A stretch of 64,000 bases of DNA from Leuctra nigra (taxonomy: Eukaryota > Arthropoda > Insecta > Plecoptera > Leuctridae): the NCBI GenBank assembly GCA_934045905.1, contig OW203763.1:39710724-39774723 (forward strand), read 5' to 3'. The notes under the pieces are model-generated. The model ran no database searches and was not told the origin of the DNA. It saw only the letters and a list, made by a program, of their open reading frames with translations. The translations under genes were made by a program, and so were the position numbers. This document shows, one piece after another, positions 10,489 through 21,016 of the stretch. Each line of letters opens with the position of its first letter. Position 1 is the stretch's first letter.

Positions 10489-12860
10489 CTACTGTCTCGC
10501 ATATTTTTTTATATATTTCCTTAAATTGCAATTTTGCTGTTTGATATGTTTTTGCTTTATTAATCTTTTGTTTACATATTTTTTTATATTTGTAAGCTAC
10601 CTACAAATATTGAAGTAGGTAATTTTTTTAATACTCATTTTGAAGTAGTCTTCTGCCTCAATTATTGTTTATCTATGTATATATATAATACCTAATTCCT
10701 ATGCATTACCTGTTTAAAATTATACATAGGTTAGGTACCTATTTTCACAAGTTGGTAAAATTTGCTCGATACTGATCTCATAATGAGCATGCAGCAATGA
10801 AACCTCAGTTTCAAAATAATTGCGTTTTGCAAATCTTGTACACTGTCTTGGGTCATATTGATAGGTAATAATAATTTTTTTTAAATGTTTTTAAATATCT
10901 CCTCATTTTTAGAGGGAATTGGTGACTAAATTGTAGGTACATAATAGTTATTATTGCTCCAAAATTAACACAACTGTAGGATGGATCTAGTCTTTACATT
11001 TTGATTGTGTGTATTAAAGTGTAATTTTTTTTTGTCATTTCGAAGTGGTAGACAAATTTTGTGTACATATGTATTGTATAGGATATTCTTGTCAGTCATA
11101 ATAATATGTGAAGTTGGGAACAACACCATGAACATCACCTCCATTCGTCCATGAAGTATCACATGATTTTGGTGTTTATTAGTGTTTCAATGTTTCGTTG
11201 TACGTATCTCCGGAAGCGGAGATTTCAAACGAGATTTAAGTCCGCTCATCTTCAACTCTGTACTTCAATTATTGTTTACATATTCTGTTCACACTTATTT
11301 ATTTGTTAGCATACGTAACCTACCTAAATGTGGCATAGAATTGTTTGATAACTGTAACCTAACTATCCTATGAGCAAGGTAGAATTACTGTACATTTGAG
11401 ACTTTGTTTAAATCTTATTGTCATAGATAAACACAAACCAGTATAATAATACAATACTACATACATAATAATATAAATGCATATTTGTTCACAATCTGTC
11501 ACAATTTCATGAACCCTAGCCTAGGTCCTAGATTGTTATCTGAAATCTGAGATCTATCTGTTGTCCAATACCTGTAAGGTAGAGGCTTAGTTAGACAGTA
11601 CTCAGTAGTGATACTACTAGTATTGGAATGTATACTCATTGTTATTGTGGTATGTACATGGAAAGTGGACCCATAGTCGAGGCATATCGCAGAAGTGTCT
11701 CGGTTTCCATGCACAAAAGCCAGACCATATTGTAAAATCAAAACGGGGAATCAGCTATGCCAAATAGCCAATAGACCTCCTTGTATTAGATTGAAAATTG
11801 GAATGGTTCCATTTTTTTCTGAATGGTTGAGTTACATTTGTAATGTAAACAATCCCAAATATGGAATGGACAATAAATAGTAAAGGAAACTGAGACATCT
11901 GCGATATGTCAGAACTGTAGAGAATAACTCAAATCTTATGTAGGTAGAATGAGTTGTGTGATGTAAACATCAAGTAGGTATATGATAATATGTGGGTACA
12001 AGGATGGAAACTGTAGATGCCACGTGAAGGCACTCTGTGATTGCGATCACATTGATTACAGGTTTTCTGCAGTTTTGATTATTGCATTCATCAAGGTGAA
12101 TGTTTTAAGAGTGGGATGATGATTCCCATGATTCATCCATGATTCTAGGCCATGATTAAGAACTGAAATTCCGACACGCCGAACTACATATTATTATGCA
12201 AGTTAAAAATACTAATTACGTAATAACATTTTAATCAATGTTTGTTGGGCCACAGTGCTATCTTTAGAGTTACCACAACATTAGTAGGTACTAATCATTT
12301 GTTGTACAATAATCACAATTATCATTACTTCACTGCAATAATGTCAACCTACTGAACTATGTGTTCACAATGCTGAATTTAAATAATTGTGTAATTGATC
12401 ATATATGTACTATTTGCCAAAATTCACAATAAACATTTGACAATTAATAAAACATGATACATTGTTTTCTAATTCATTGAGAGTGTATATCCAATATCCA
12501 TAGAGAGTTATTGTCAGTAGGATGAAATTGTTTTTACATGGAGAACTAATCAACCAAGTCAGGGGACTTCTCTTTCAAAATCGAATCCTTTAATTAATCA
12601 TCAAAACTTAATCGCTGCTACCTGGATGCAAAAGGAGCTCTGAATTTTTAATATTTAGACTCGGTAGAAGAATGCAAGGGAAATAAAGGGCATACATTTT
12701 CCTCCACTTGACACTCCATAAATTAGGTCCACAATAAATACTTGAAACTTATTTTCCTTTGGTTTGCTTACCCTCAAAGCCAATTTTTCAGTTTTGTACT
12801 GTTTACGGAACCATTTTAAATATTATCTATAAAGTAACTAAATTTAAAACAAGCAAAATA
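10489..12860. other. Intergenic DNA, no gene seen
   Basis: AT-rich sequence with many GGTAGGTACCTA-type words. No coding exon, RNA gene or clear inverted-terminus element is seen. Confidence 0.45.
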
Positions 12861-12867
12861 CAATTTA

Positions 12868-13010
12868 ATTCATACACATAAAGCGTGGAAAGCGTTTTTC
12901 TATTAACCAATCACAAGTCTGCCGCAAGCGGTTTCTAGACTTTGAGAGAAAATCTTTATTTGTCTAGACTTTGTTTAGAGAAAAACCACTTTCCGAGCTT
13001 TATGAATTCG
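12868..13010. mobile_element. Probable small MITE
   Basis: Imperfect inverted termini are present: AATTCATA...TAAAGCGTGGAAAGCG on the left, and CACTTTCCGAGCTTTATGAATT on the right. An inner inverted pair is built on TCTAGACTTTG. About 140 bp, no coding capacity. The boundaries are approximate. Confidence 0.45.
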
Positions 13011-13028
13011 GGTCTAGTGTCACTCCAG

Positions 13029-13592
13029 CCCATGGTGGTATACAGAGAGGTGAATTCACGGAGCGCTGAGAACTGGTCCCTTATCGACTATCGTCATGCA
13101 AAGCACCAAGCAGCGCACCTTGAAGTAAACGCGGTACTTAGACACCAACCCACACAACCCAGTCATACACCGACAGTATGCAGACTTTCATGAGTTGGGC
13201 GCTCTGCTGCCTGCTGCCGAGAGACTTATCTGTTTACCTTGACAGATACCGTCCACCGTCTTTTTATTATTATTATTATTATTATTACAATTTCAGCTTG
13301 GGCAACATTGGCCGGTGGCTGAAGCAATACAGAGTTTGTTAAGTTGATACAAATTACATACATGTAAAGCAATTAAATAGTAATGTATTCATTATTTAGA
13401 CTAACTTATTATTCAAGAATCAGATCTAGAATTCATCGGAGAGTATATTCTCCAATTGGGCAGAGTCAGGTAGGGACTCCATCTTCTTCGCTGGCAAGCG
13501 GTTCCAGAGCCGACAAGTTCTACCCAGGAATGAGTGCAGTCTTAGCATGGGCGGTATAGTTCGTCATCCCATCTCTCTGTATACCATGCTCC
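13029..13592. repeat. Inverted-terminus repeat with (ATT)n core
   Basis: The left end CCATGGTGGTATACAGAGAG and right end CTCTCTGTATACCATG are inverted. An ATT microsatellite lies at about 13262-13290. Pieces related to the ends recur around 19911-20060 and 28060-28235, so this is a dispersed family. Confidence 0.5.
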
Positions 13593-13789
13593 ACTTCCAG
13601 CCTAATGAAAATCACAGTAAACCATCGGGATCGAGTTTTAGCTGTTAGTCATTCAAGAAACGACTTAACTTTCTCAAATTCTAGTTATGTTCTAGGTTCT
13701 AGTAGCATTATTTGTATAATGTATCGTAAATAATAAATGGTAACTAATAAAATAACTAGAAGAATGTCAGTTTTCAAATTACGAAATAT

Positions 13790-13865
13790 ACTCGCTCGCG
13801 CGCCGCGGGGGCGCAAGCGCAGCTCTAAATGCACCGCCGCCTCTGATGTGCACAACAACAACGCA
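13790..13865 (+). promoter_or_regulatory. Possible AK3 promoter region
   Basis: A short GC- and CpG-rich island (GCGCGCCGCGGGGGCGCAAG and surroundings) lies in AT-rich DNA about 170-240 bp upstream of the AK3 start codon. There is no TATA box. A CpG-rich TATA-less promoter is inferred from position and composition only. Confidence 0.4.
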
Positions 13866-14030
13866 TCAACAAAAACAGAAAGGCGGTGATCTTTTAGGTT
13901 AGTGTTGTGGACAAACGTCAAGGTTCAAAGTCTGAGTTCGCCTGCTGATAATGAATATATTATTTCTTATTTATCCAGTCATTATTATTGAAGTTAGAAA
14001 CCTCTAAATGGTATCAAGTTCATTCAATTA

Positions 14031-14184
14031 ATGAACAAAATGTTGAAGAACTTGTTTCATGGTTTAATTATGGGCGCACCCGCCTCAGGAAAGGGTACAA
14101 TTTCATCCAGAATTGTGAAATATTTTGATATACAACATCTTGCCAGTGGAGACGTACTTAGAAATCATATCCAAAACAATACAG
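14031..14184 (+). CDS. Ak3: Adenylate kinase 3, exon 1
   Basis: AK3 transfers phosphate between GTP and AMP in the mitochondrial matrix, recycling AMP and GTP. This first exon begins MNKMLKNLFHGLIMGAPASG and continues KGTISSRIVKYFDIQHLASGD. It carries the P-loop (GAPxSGKGT) and the AMP-binding SGD(L/V)LR segment. The start at 14031 is supported because the nearest upstream ATG (14008) runs into TAA within seven codons. The exon ends ACA G|GTAAAT, phase 1. The P-loop reads GAPASGKGT where most AK3 proteins have GAPGSGKGT. No cleavable presequence is obvious, as in other AK3 proteins. The gene is compact (3.1 kb, four exons) and all junction phases agree. Confidence 0.93.
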
Positions 14185-14935
14185 GTAAATACAAGCATTG
14201 AATAAATTGCCTAATGTTAGGCACCTACTGTGCAGATCATTGCTTCCAGAAATAGTAGTAGGTAGTACCTACACGTCATAATTACCTATTATTTTTCCCA
14301 CAAAGTTAATCCCTAGTAGGTAGTACCTAGGTAAAGTACATTTATTCTCTATACTACCTATTTGAAAGTTTCCATTGATTTCCACTCAGAATTTGCACAA
14401 TGGAGCTTGACAAGGAACAAAAGTTTGTTTTGGCAGGTTGTAAATTTAGAGATGAGCCAGGTACCTATCAAATCAGGGGCTGGAGGGTGATTTTTGCTTA
14501 GCGGTGCATTGATACCAAAGGGCTAAGATTTACAGAACATAAAACACGGCCGGGAGCTTCTTGTAAATGTCTTGTTCTTGAGCCGTTGACAATGGATGAA
14601 TGGCCATTGCCACTAGATAGGTACAGCGTTTGCCGACATAGGTATAGAAAATAAACGTACTATACACCCACTTCCAATAGTTCCTATACCGGTTTCCCAT
14701 ATACCAATATGGGGATTTGGCCGGCTTCTTTTGACGCTGACCCTACAATGAATAGCGTTTGTAACGAATCTATAAATAGATTGACAATTTAAGTGTGCAG
14801 TGGAAATTCGGACACAAATTTCCTTCTTGAATGGATATTTTAAATTTTTTAGCATCGCTTGTCCGAAATATTGAATATTATTGCGCCACATGAGGGCTAA
14901 TCCTAACTAACGCTATTGGAAATCAATTTTTGCAG

Positions 14936-15055
14936 TTGTCGGCAAGGAAGCAAAAAAGTATGTTGAAAATGGCCAACTTGTCCCAGATGAATTGATGGTC
15001 AAATTGATAATGAACGAACTCTCTCAATGCTCGACTCGGAACTGGCTTCTTGATG
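14936..15055 (+). CDS. Ak3: Adenylate kinase 3, exon 2
   Basis: The exon lies between TTTTTGCAG and GATG|GTAAGT, in phase 1 at both sides. It encodes VGKEAKKYVENGQLVPDELM and then a segment ending NWLLDG. It supplies the helix and NMP-binding part of the core (G-x-L-x-P-D-E/D) and ends inside the conserved LLDGFPR motif, whose second half is in exon 3. Confidence 0.93.
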
Positions 15056-15134
15056 GTAAGTGCAATTGATTCTAATGCATATTTATTTGTTATAGTGGGA
15101 ATGAGACTTAACCTATTGTTGTTGATTTATTTAG

Positions 15135-15307
15135 GTTTTCCAAGGACTAAAGAACAAGCCATCGAACTAGTTGCCAAACATCCTGTAAACATTGCTTTGA
15201 ATCTTGTTGTCCCATTTGAAGTAATCATCAAACGAGTGGAAGGAAGATGGATTCATTTGCCAAGTGGAAGAATCTACAACACTGACTTCAATGCTCCTAA
15301 AGTCCCA
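15135..15307 (+). CDS. Ak3: Adenylate kinase 3, exon 3
   Basis: The exon begins after TTATTTAG and completes LLDGFPRTKEQA. It then encodes the segment ending in VPFEVIIKRVEGRWIHLPSG and RIYNTDFNAPKVP. The FPRT motif contributes AMP binding, and RWIHxxSGRxYN begins the LID domain. Like other eukaryotic AK3 proteins, the LID has no zinc-binding cysteines. It ends CCA|GTAAGT in phase 0. Confidence 0.93.
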
Positions 15308-15381
15308 GTAAGTTCAACTTCACATAGGTGACATTGCTCAGTGTCTTAATTTTACTTTGAATGGCGTGTTATAAACAACAA

Positions 15382-15498
15382 TAGGAAAACATTTGGTTGC
15401 CAGAAAAAAGAAGTTAATTGTTGGTCGATACATTGCTTATTCGTAACATGGCAGTATTGACATTGACTTCTTTTTCTCGGCAACCAAATGTTTTCCTA
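15382..15498. mobile_element. Short TA-flanked MITE in AK3 intron
   Basis: Termini TAGGAAAACATTTGGTTGCC and GGCAACCAAATGTTTTCCTA are perfectly inverted over about 20 bp, with inner AAGAAGT/ACTTCTT pairing. The whole unit is about 117 bp and is bounded by TA. This is consistent with a small Tc1/mariner-type non-autonomous element. Confidence 0.8.
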
Positions 15499-16117
15499 GC
15501 CCCTTATTTTCATGGTAGATACGTTGCTTCGTAACGTGGCACTGATTTAAAGAGAAATGTTCAGTGATATTTATGTAAGTTTTTTAATACAATGTAGGAA
15601 TCTAATTATAATGACTTCATTACAAGGGATTTGTAAAGAGTACCTACAAAATGTGAGAACTGTAATCCCAGAAGTGGCAATAATTTTGCTACATCCTACA
15701 CAAATTAGGCAAATCAAGATTTTCATAATTTACCGACTCTTCATAATACACAGAAGGTAGTACCTATGATTTGCATTACCTAGACTCTTTTTAATGTGAA
15801 ATATGGGTGTTAATTGGATACAATGGATAAATTATCTTTATCCCAGTGAACTGCACTGTAACTTTGTAAAGAGGTGCATCGCATTCACAACAGATTATGT
15901 ATTGGATTGGTAGGGTGCCGGTACCGCAGTGCTTGGACACTCTAATTTTAAACGCTTCGAATTTGGAAATAAAATGTATTTTTTTTATTGTTTCAAGGTT
16001 TCCTATACTACCTTACTTGTAGGTGTAGAAAAAATTCAAACAATCAAAATTCATATTTTTTCTTAAGATGAGAAACATCTTAAATTATATATTATTATTA
16101 GGTACCTAAGTGGGTTT

Positions 16118-16690
16118 CCTACCACAACTATGGCCGTTTCCCACAATCCAGATGCCGCCTCCTCCTATCCACACAATCCTCATCTTCCAGCCCTCTTGCC
16201 TCCATGTCCGACCTCTCTAGGTCAAGCTCTCCTTCTACCTGGAGGCGTCCACTTGTTTATCTTTTTCAGCCATCTCTCCTCTCCCATCCTTTGTACATGG
16301 CCATACCAAACAAGTCTCCTTTTGTTCAAGGTATCAGTAACTTTTGTTTCAACCTTTCTTCTCCTGATTTCTTAATTCCGGATGTGTTTGATCCTGGAGA
16401 CCCGGCAGCTCCTTCTCAAATAATCCATTTGTACAGCCTCAAGTCTCTGCCTATCTCTCTGATTCACTTCCTAAGTATCTGCCCCATACAATAAAATAAT
16501 CTGAACAAATATTGTCTCTTACATTTTTTTTGTTTTTTTCCCATATCCCTTCTGGTCAAAGTAGTGAATCAACTTATGAATTGCCTGCCTCGCCTGCACA
16601 ATCCTGCTGTTTATCTCATTCTTACAACTGCCTTCCCGGTCAATCACCATTCCCAAATACCTGTACCTACTGTCCACACCTTCCAATTAT
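16118..16690 (-). pseudogene. Decayed non-LTR retrotransposon RT, C-terminal part
   Basis: Translated on the minus strand in shifting frames, this region reads RYLGMVIDREGSCKNEINSR and VQARQAIHKL. After a frame change it reads RLEAVQMDYLRRSCRVSRIK, then KRRLVWYGHVQRMGEERWLK and NKWTPPGRRR. These are the thumb and post-RT segments of the endonuclease/reverse-transcriptase proteins of non-LTR elements common in insects (RTE/CR1/Jockey-type). Stops and frameshifts break it, and it has no N-terminal half, as expected of a 5'-truncated dead copy. It lies in AK3 intron 3 in antisense orientation. Clade assignment would need a tree. Confidence 0.85.
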
Positions 16691-16869
16691 CTTCCCATTT
16701 ATAAAATATATAAATTATATATCTTACTTTAAATATGAATTGTGGTAAATATGTATGATGAATGAGTAAATAGGTAGGGTAGAATGTATTTAGTAATGCA
16801 ATGCATCCAATTGGAGTACAATTGTATTATGTAGGTACTTGTATTAAATGCATATATTGTTTAATCCAG

Positions 16870-17094
16870 GGTAAAGATGATATCACTGGAGAACAGCTGA
16901 TTCAACGACCCGACGATACTCCCGAAGCTGTTAGAAAGCGGCTGGAAATCTACTCCAATACTGTAAACCCAGTACTACAGTATTTCAGAGAAGCAGGGAT
17001 CCTGAAAGAATTCCACGGGAAGACTTCTGACGAAATTTGGCCACAAGTTTACAAATTCCTAGAAAATTATATGCATCCAAAAGCTGGTCTGTGA
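16870..17094 (+). CDS. Ak3: Adenylate kinase 3, exon 4 (last)
   Basis: The exon follows TTTAATCCAG in phase 0. It encodes GKDDITGEQLIQRPDDTPEA, then a stretch containing VRKRLEIY, NPVLQYFREAGILKEF and a C-terminal HPKAGL before TGA 17092-17094. D-D-x-T-G-E-x-L-x-Q-R-x-D-D-x-P-E is the conserved LID-to-core return segment carrying catalytic arginines. The joined protein is about 223 residues by my count of the exon lengths, close to the usual AK3 length. Nothing suggests a pseudogene. Confidence 0.93.
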   Translation, partial: GKDDITGEQLIQRPDDTPEAVRKRLEIYSNTVNPVLQYFREAGILKEFHGKTSDEIWPQVYKFLENYMHPKAGL

Positions 17095-17548
17095 TTCTAA
17101 ACTAGTGTAAGAATATCTTGCCAAGTTGCCCCTAATAATCTTGCCAGAAATGTAGACAATAACACGGTGCAAATTGATTGGAGGTTTCCTCTACTCTCAC
17201 TCCTATTTTGACTTTTGCTAAACCACACTTTTAGTCCAATATCTACCTAACACACAAACAAACCATCTCCAAAATATAAAAGTTAAAGCAGAAATGAACA
17301 AACATTAGCATTTAAGCATCATCTGTCAAACTGCCATATTTGTAACCAAAATCAAGCTTCTTAAATATCGGCTCTGTTCAGGCCAGGCGTGGTTCTAGGA
17401 CCTTTAAAGGTCCTAAACTAAACTAAGGAATACATTCGCATTGAATGTGATTTTGTGAGACAACCCTCATTATCTACCACAAGGAGGAAAATAGGTATGG
17501 ACTTTGATTTTACTTGATAATATTTGTTAGTTGTCAATTTATTTTTGT

Positions 17549-17554
17549 AATAAA
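17549..17554 (+). terminator. Possible AK3 polyadenylation signal
   Basis: AATAAA about 455 bases after the AK3 stop codon, in an AT-rich 3' region. Plausible but not proven. Confidence 0.35.
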
Positions 17555-17559
17555 GAATG

Positions 17560-19370
17560 ATGATAAGTTCCGGTAGAGGAAACATAAGAGCCACCCCCTA
17601 GAGCCTCGCCTGGTTCAGCCGAATAAGATAAAAATAAGTCATTATTATTCAAACTGTTGGATTCTGTTGTGACTTGTTTTTGGTCTAAACTCTAAACAGT
17701 TTCTGATTCTTCTGTTTGATGAGAAGAGTAGCTACATACAAGCGACTTTTTGAAAACAGTTCAATCAGTGTGCCTCGACATTGTATTGCTCCAATCAAAA
17801 TTTAATATTAATTTTTGGTAATGACGTAGGTACTTACCTTAAAAAACCTCAATTTATTTATTTTTTATAAGCATAGGCATAGTGTATCTTCCAATCATTT
17901 TGATACTTTATGCCAGAATTGTAAATACATTATTATCTGCTAAGTTGCTACATCTGTAACTTGTCTGCTTAAGGGTGGTCATCAATTTTTTCCCGCCATC
18001 GGGCGGTTTGGAGAGGTATTAGAGGGAAATACAAAATATATATGACTGTATTTGACAAACGGTTATGAATATTAAAAAAGCGAGTCCGCAGTGACATGTA
18101 TTGAACCTTTATCTACATTTTCGTTGCTTACTGTCATGACTCATAACTTAGTTCCTAGTATGTGGTCAGCATTAGTCGGGCACGAAAACGCTCCGTGGAC
18201 CGTCCTTAACAGCCTAACAGGACATCAAACGTTATTGTCAATTGACATGTTGTCTAAAAGATGGAGGGCTTTAAGCCAGATAAATATTTGCATGAGACAT
18301 CTACTGATATGCCTTTAATTAGCACCACAGCAAACGGCCACAAGAAAAGATTATGATTTTATCAGTGGTATTTTTATTTATTATTTTCATTTTGGTAACA
18401 TCTCCCCCACCCTTCTTAGAAGCTTTTCAAACAAAGGATGTTTCCAGTGTTATTTATTATATGAATGAACAAACTATCCAATTTTTAGCTTGAAAGCAAT
18501 GCAAGTAGGTAGTACTTTTGAAATTAATGCCGTGTAAAAAGAACTGTGATTTAATTATAAACTTGCCAAATTGTGATATCAATTGATTGCATCTGTTTTC
18601 TTGCCTAATTACCTATGTCAAATTCTTGTGACTAGGTTTACTTAAAAATGAATATAGGTAATGAATGCTGTTAAAATATTGAAAGTATATCAATGTTCGA
18701 CCGACAAAAAGTGTGAGTGGTGTAGAGCGAACGAACAGACCTCTAGTTTTACGCTACCTTGTTTTTGCCATGCTATTGCATTATTTCTAGATCTAGGTAT
18801 TAGAGGGTGGTTAGGATTGTTTGCTTGTTTTGCACAATAGTTGCACCTTGCCATTTGTATCGAGTTAATTAATCCATTCCACAATATATTGTACAATATC
18901 CCGCATGATCATTTTATTTCGTATTTTCATTAAAAGCAATATAGACAGTATTAAACAAGGCAAAATATATTATTGGAATTTGTTTGCAGTTGCATTGTTA
19001 TTTAGTATCAAATATAATTATATTACGTGGACCATTATACTAGTACATGTGGTGCATGGAATGTTGGTGGTTGAAATGGATAAATAATGATAACTTGTAC
19101 TGACAATAGAAATATCTTGGCAAAGGAAGTACTACATTTAAATGTAGCATGTAACCCAAGTTTAAGACTTAGGTATGTTAAAAATACTATTAAATAAATA
19201 GTACACAAAATTAAGTTAGTCATGACTCTTTACATTGTACCTACCTATACTCCCATGGATATTAAAAAATTATGGAAGTTTTATCTTTTTAATTCCAAGG
19301 TGAAACGTTTCATTTTACATGACTTTGGGAGTCCGTTCTTATGGTATACTCCCCAAGTGGTTACGCACGT
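17560..19370. other. Intergenic DNA, no gene seen
   Basis: AT-rich sequence between the AK3 3' end and the convergent SMIM15 gene. Short open frames have no family resemblance. Confidence 0.45.
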
Positions 19371-19374
19371 ATAC

Positions 19375-19599
19375 TCAGTCCTTTTTAACATTCTTCCGAG
19401 CCTTTGTGACAGTGTTTTCTCTTTTTGCTTTCTTTTTGTTCTCCTTCTCAATAGATTTTGCGAGTTTCCATGAAAGCAACAGTGAAATGACTACAAGTGG
19501 CGAGAGGCACAATAGAACATAGTACACAAATTCTACTGGGTTTTGTGCTGTCCATAATACAAGTGTGTTCAGCCAGCCTTCCCACGTCGACGTGTCCAT
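19375..19599 (-). CDS. SMIM15: SMIM15-like small integral membrane protein
   Basis: A single-exon minus-strand frame encodes 74 residues from the methionine at 19599 (MDTSTWEGWLNTLVLWTAQN), the same length as vertebrate SMIM15. An in-frame ATG at 19635 would add 12 residues. The family pattern is present: an amphipathic Trp-containing start, one hydrophobic segment (VYYVLLCLSPLVVISLLLSW, about residues 27-46), the conserved LSWKLAK motif, then a highly charged Lys/Glu tail ending KNVKKD. This suggests a single-pass protein with a cytosolic basic coiled tail. Function is unknown in the family. I prefer 19599 because the homology begins there. It converges on AK3 with about 2.3 kb between them. 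Confidence 0.85.
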   Translation of the reverse strand: MDTSTWEGWLNTLVLWTAQNPVEFVYYVLLCLSPLVVISLLLSWKLAKSIEKENKKKAKRENTVTKARKNVKKD

Positions 19600-19904
19600 G
19601 TTCAGCTCCGGCTTGGTGTCTGATGATTTCGACATTTTAGCAGTTGAGTTCTATAAAGATAATGAGTGTTACTCAAATGCTTAAAATGGCTTGACTTTCA
19701 TTTTCAAGGACCTGAATCTATTTCTCTTCGTTAGACTAGGTAATATTGAAATTACATATCCATCCAGGAACAAGACAAACGTAAACTCATGCATTACCTT
19801 TTTACTAGTTAATAAGTTTATTGGAATAAAACTTTATTGTAGCAGTATGAACAGTGCTCGGAATGTTATTTCAAGCAACTGGAGAATACATTTTATAAGT
19901 CCAT

Positions 19905-20110
19905 AGCACGATGCAGTATAAGAGGTGAGAAGACGAAGAGCGCGTCGAGTATTCGTCACGTTTGGACCTGTACCACATGTCAGCTAGCAACAATCAGCGC
20001 GTCTGGCGGAGAACGCGGTACTAGACACTTTAGACCATGAGCCAGCCGTAGTGGACCCTCCCCCCCCCCCTGCTCCGGAAGGTCTGAAAGTGGTTTTGGG
20101 TACCTCAAGG
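19905..20110. repeat. Dispersed repeat fragment
   Basis: Contains AGTATAAGAGGTGAGAAGAC and GACCATGAGCCAGCCGTAGT, whose relatives occur in reverse order at about 28060-28235; the second block also recurs near 58345-58420. A run of C lies at about 20060. Probably part of the same family as 13029-13592. Confidence 0.5.
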
Positions 20111-20559
20111 TATGCACATTACACTTTCACTTTTTTGTTTTTCACTTGTTTTGCCCGGGAGGGTGCCCCCAGGACGGTGCAAATGGTGATTTTTGGGGTA
20201 TTTTGTCACACGTTTGATTTTTTTGTGGGCTAACGAAACACGATAATTACAATCAGTTTGCATATTTGAATGGAGGTTGACATGAAGTAATTTTATCCAT
20301 ATTTGTTTGTAAGGGCAACCCTTACATCAAAATTTTGGATTTTTTGGAAGTCGGAGGGGGAATTACCCAAAAATGCTTTTTTGGTAGTTAATCGATTCAT
20401 ATTTACTAGGAAAACGCTCTGTGTAACGCGTTGATAAGCGAGCACGGATACGTGCAAAACCTCGAACCATAATTCCTTAAAAGCCAGCAATAATATACCT
20501 AAAACAACTGAAATCTAGAAGCACGATCCACTAAATTATATAAAAAATAGCTGAATTTG

Positions 20560-20987
20560 TTTCTCATTGCAAGTTATTGCAACAGTTATTGCAAGTCATT
20601 GCAACATGATACACACTCATGTGTATTTAATTCAGTATTTAGGTACGTAGGTATTATGGAATTATTATAAATAAAAAATACAGAGATTCGAACCACAAAA
20701 TAGGCCATTATCTAAGTGCTAATAATGAGCAAACATAATTTAAGAAACATTATCCAAACAGTTACTTGCCGTTCCGTATAAAAGAGCTTATTTCTTCTAG
20801 CATATTTGTAATGACTGTTGCTTTTACTAATTATGTTGGTAAAAGTGTAATACTTTATAAGTGTTCATTGTTGTCTAAAATGTAATCCAACAAGCAGTGA
20901 ATTGACAGTTGCAATAAATAGATACACGAAAAGCAATCCATGAATTATTCTAATAATATAAATAGAAATATAAGCAGCAACTCAACA
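20560..20987 (+). repeat. Putative 5' LTR of Gypsy-type element
   Basis: This region directly precedes the primer-binding site. It holds a TATA box (TATAAAAG, 20777-20784) and a poly(A) hexamer (AATAAA, 20913-20918), the usual order within an LTR. It would end CAACTCAACA at 20987. The left border is a guess, because no second LTR copy exists in the window to compare with. Confidence 0.5.
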
Positions 20988-21004
20988 TGGCGCAGTCGGT
21001 AGAG
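20988..21004 (+). other. Retrotransposon primer-binding site
   Basis: TGGCGCAGTCGGTAGAG starts with TGG, the complement of a tRNA CCA end. It resembles the Ser-tRNA-type site known from 17.6/297-like Gypsy elements. It is adjacent to the presumed LTR end and 13 bases upstream of the gag start codon. An identical copy is at the 3' end of pol (26913-26929). Confidence 0.8.
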
Positions 21005-21016
21005 AACTAATATGAA

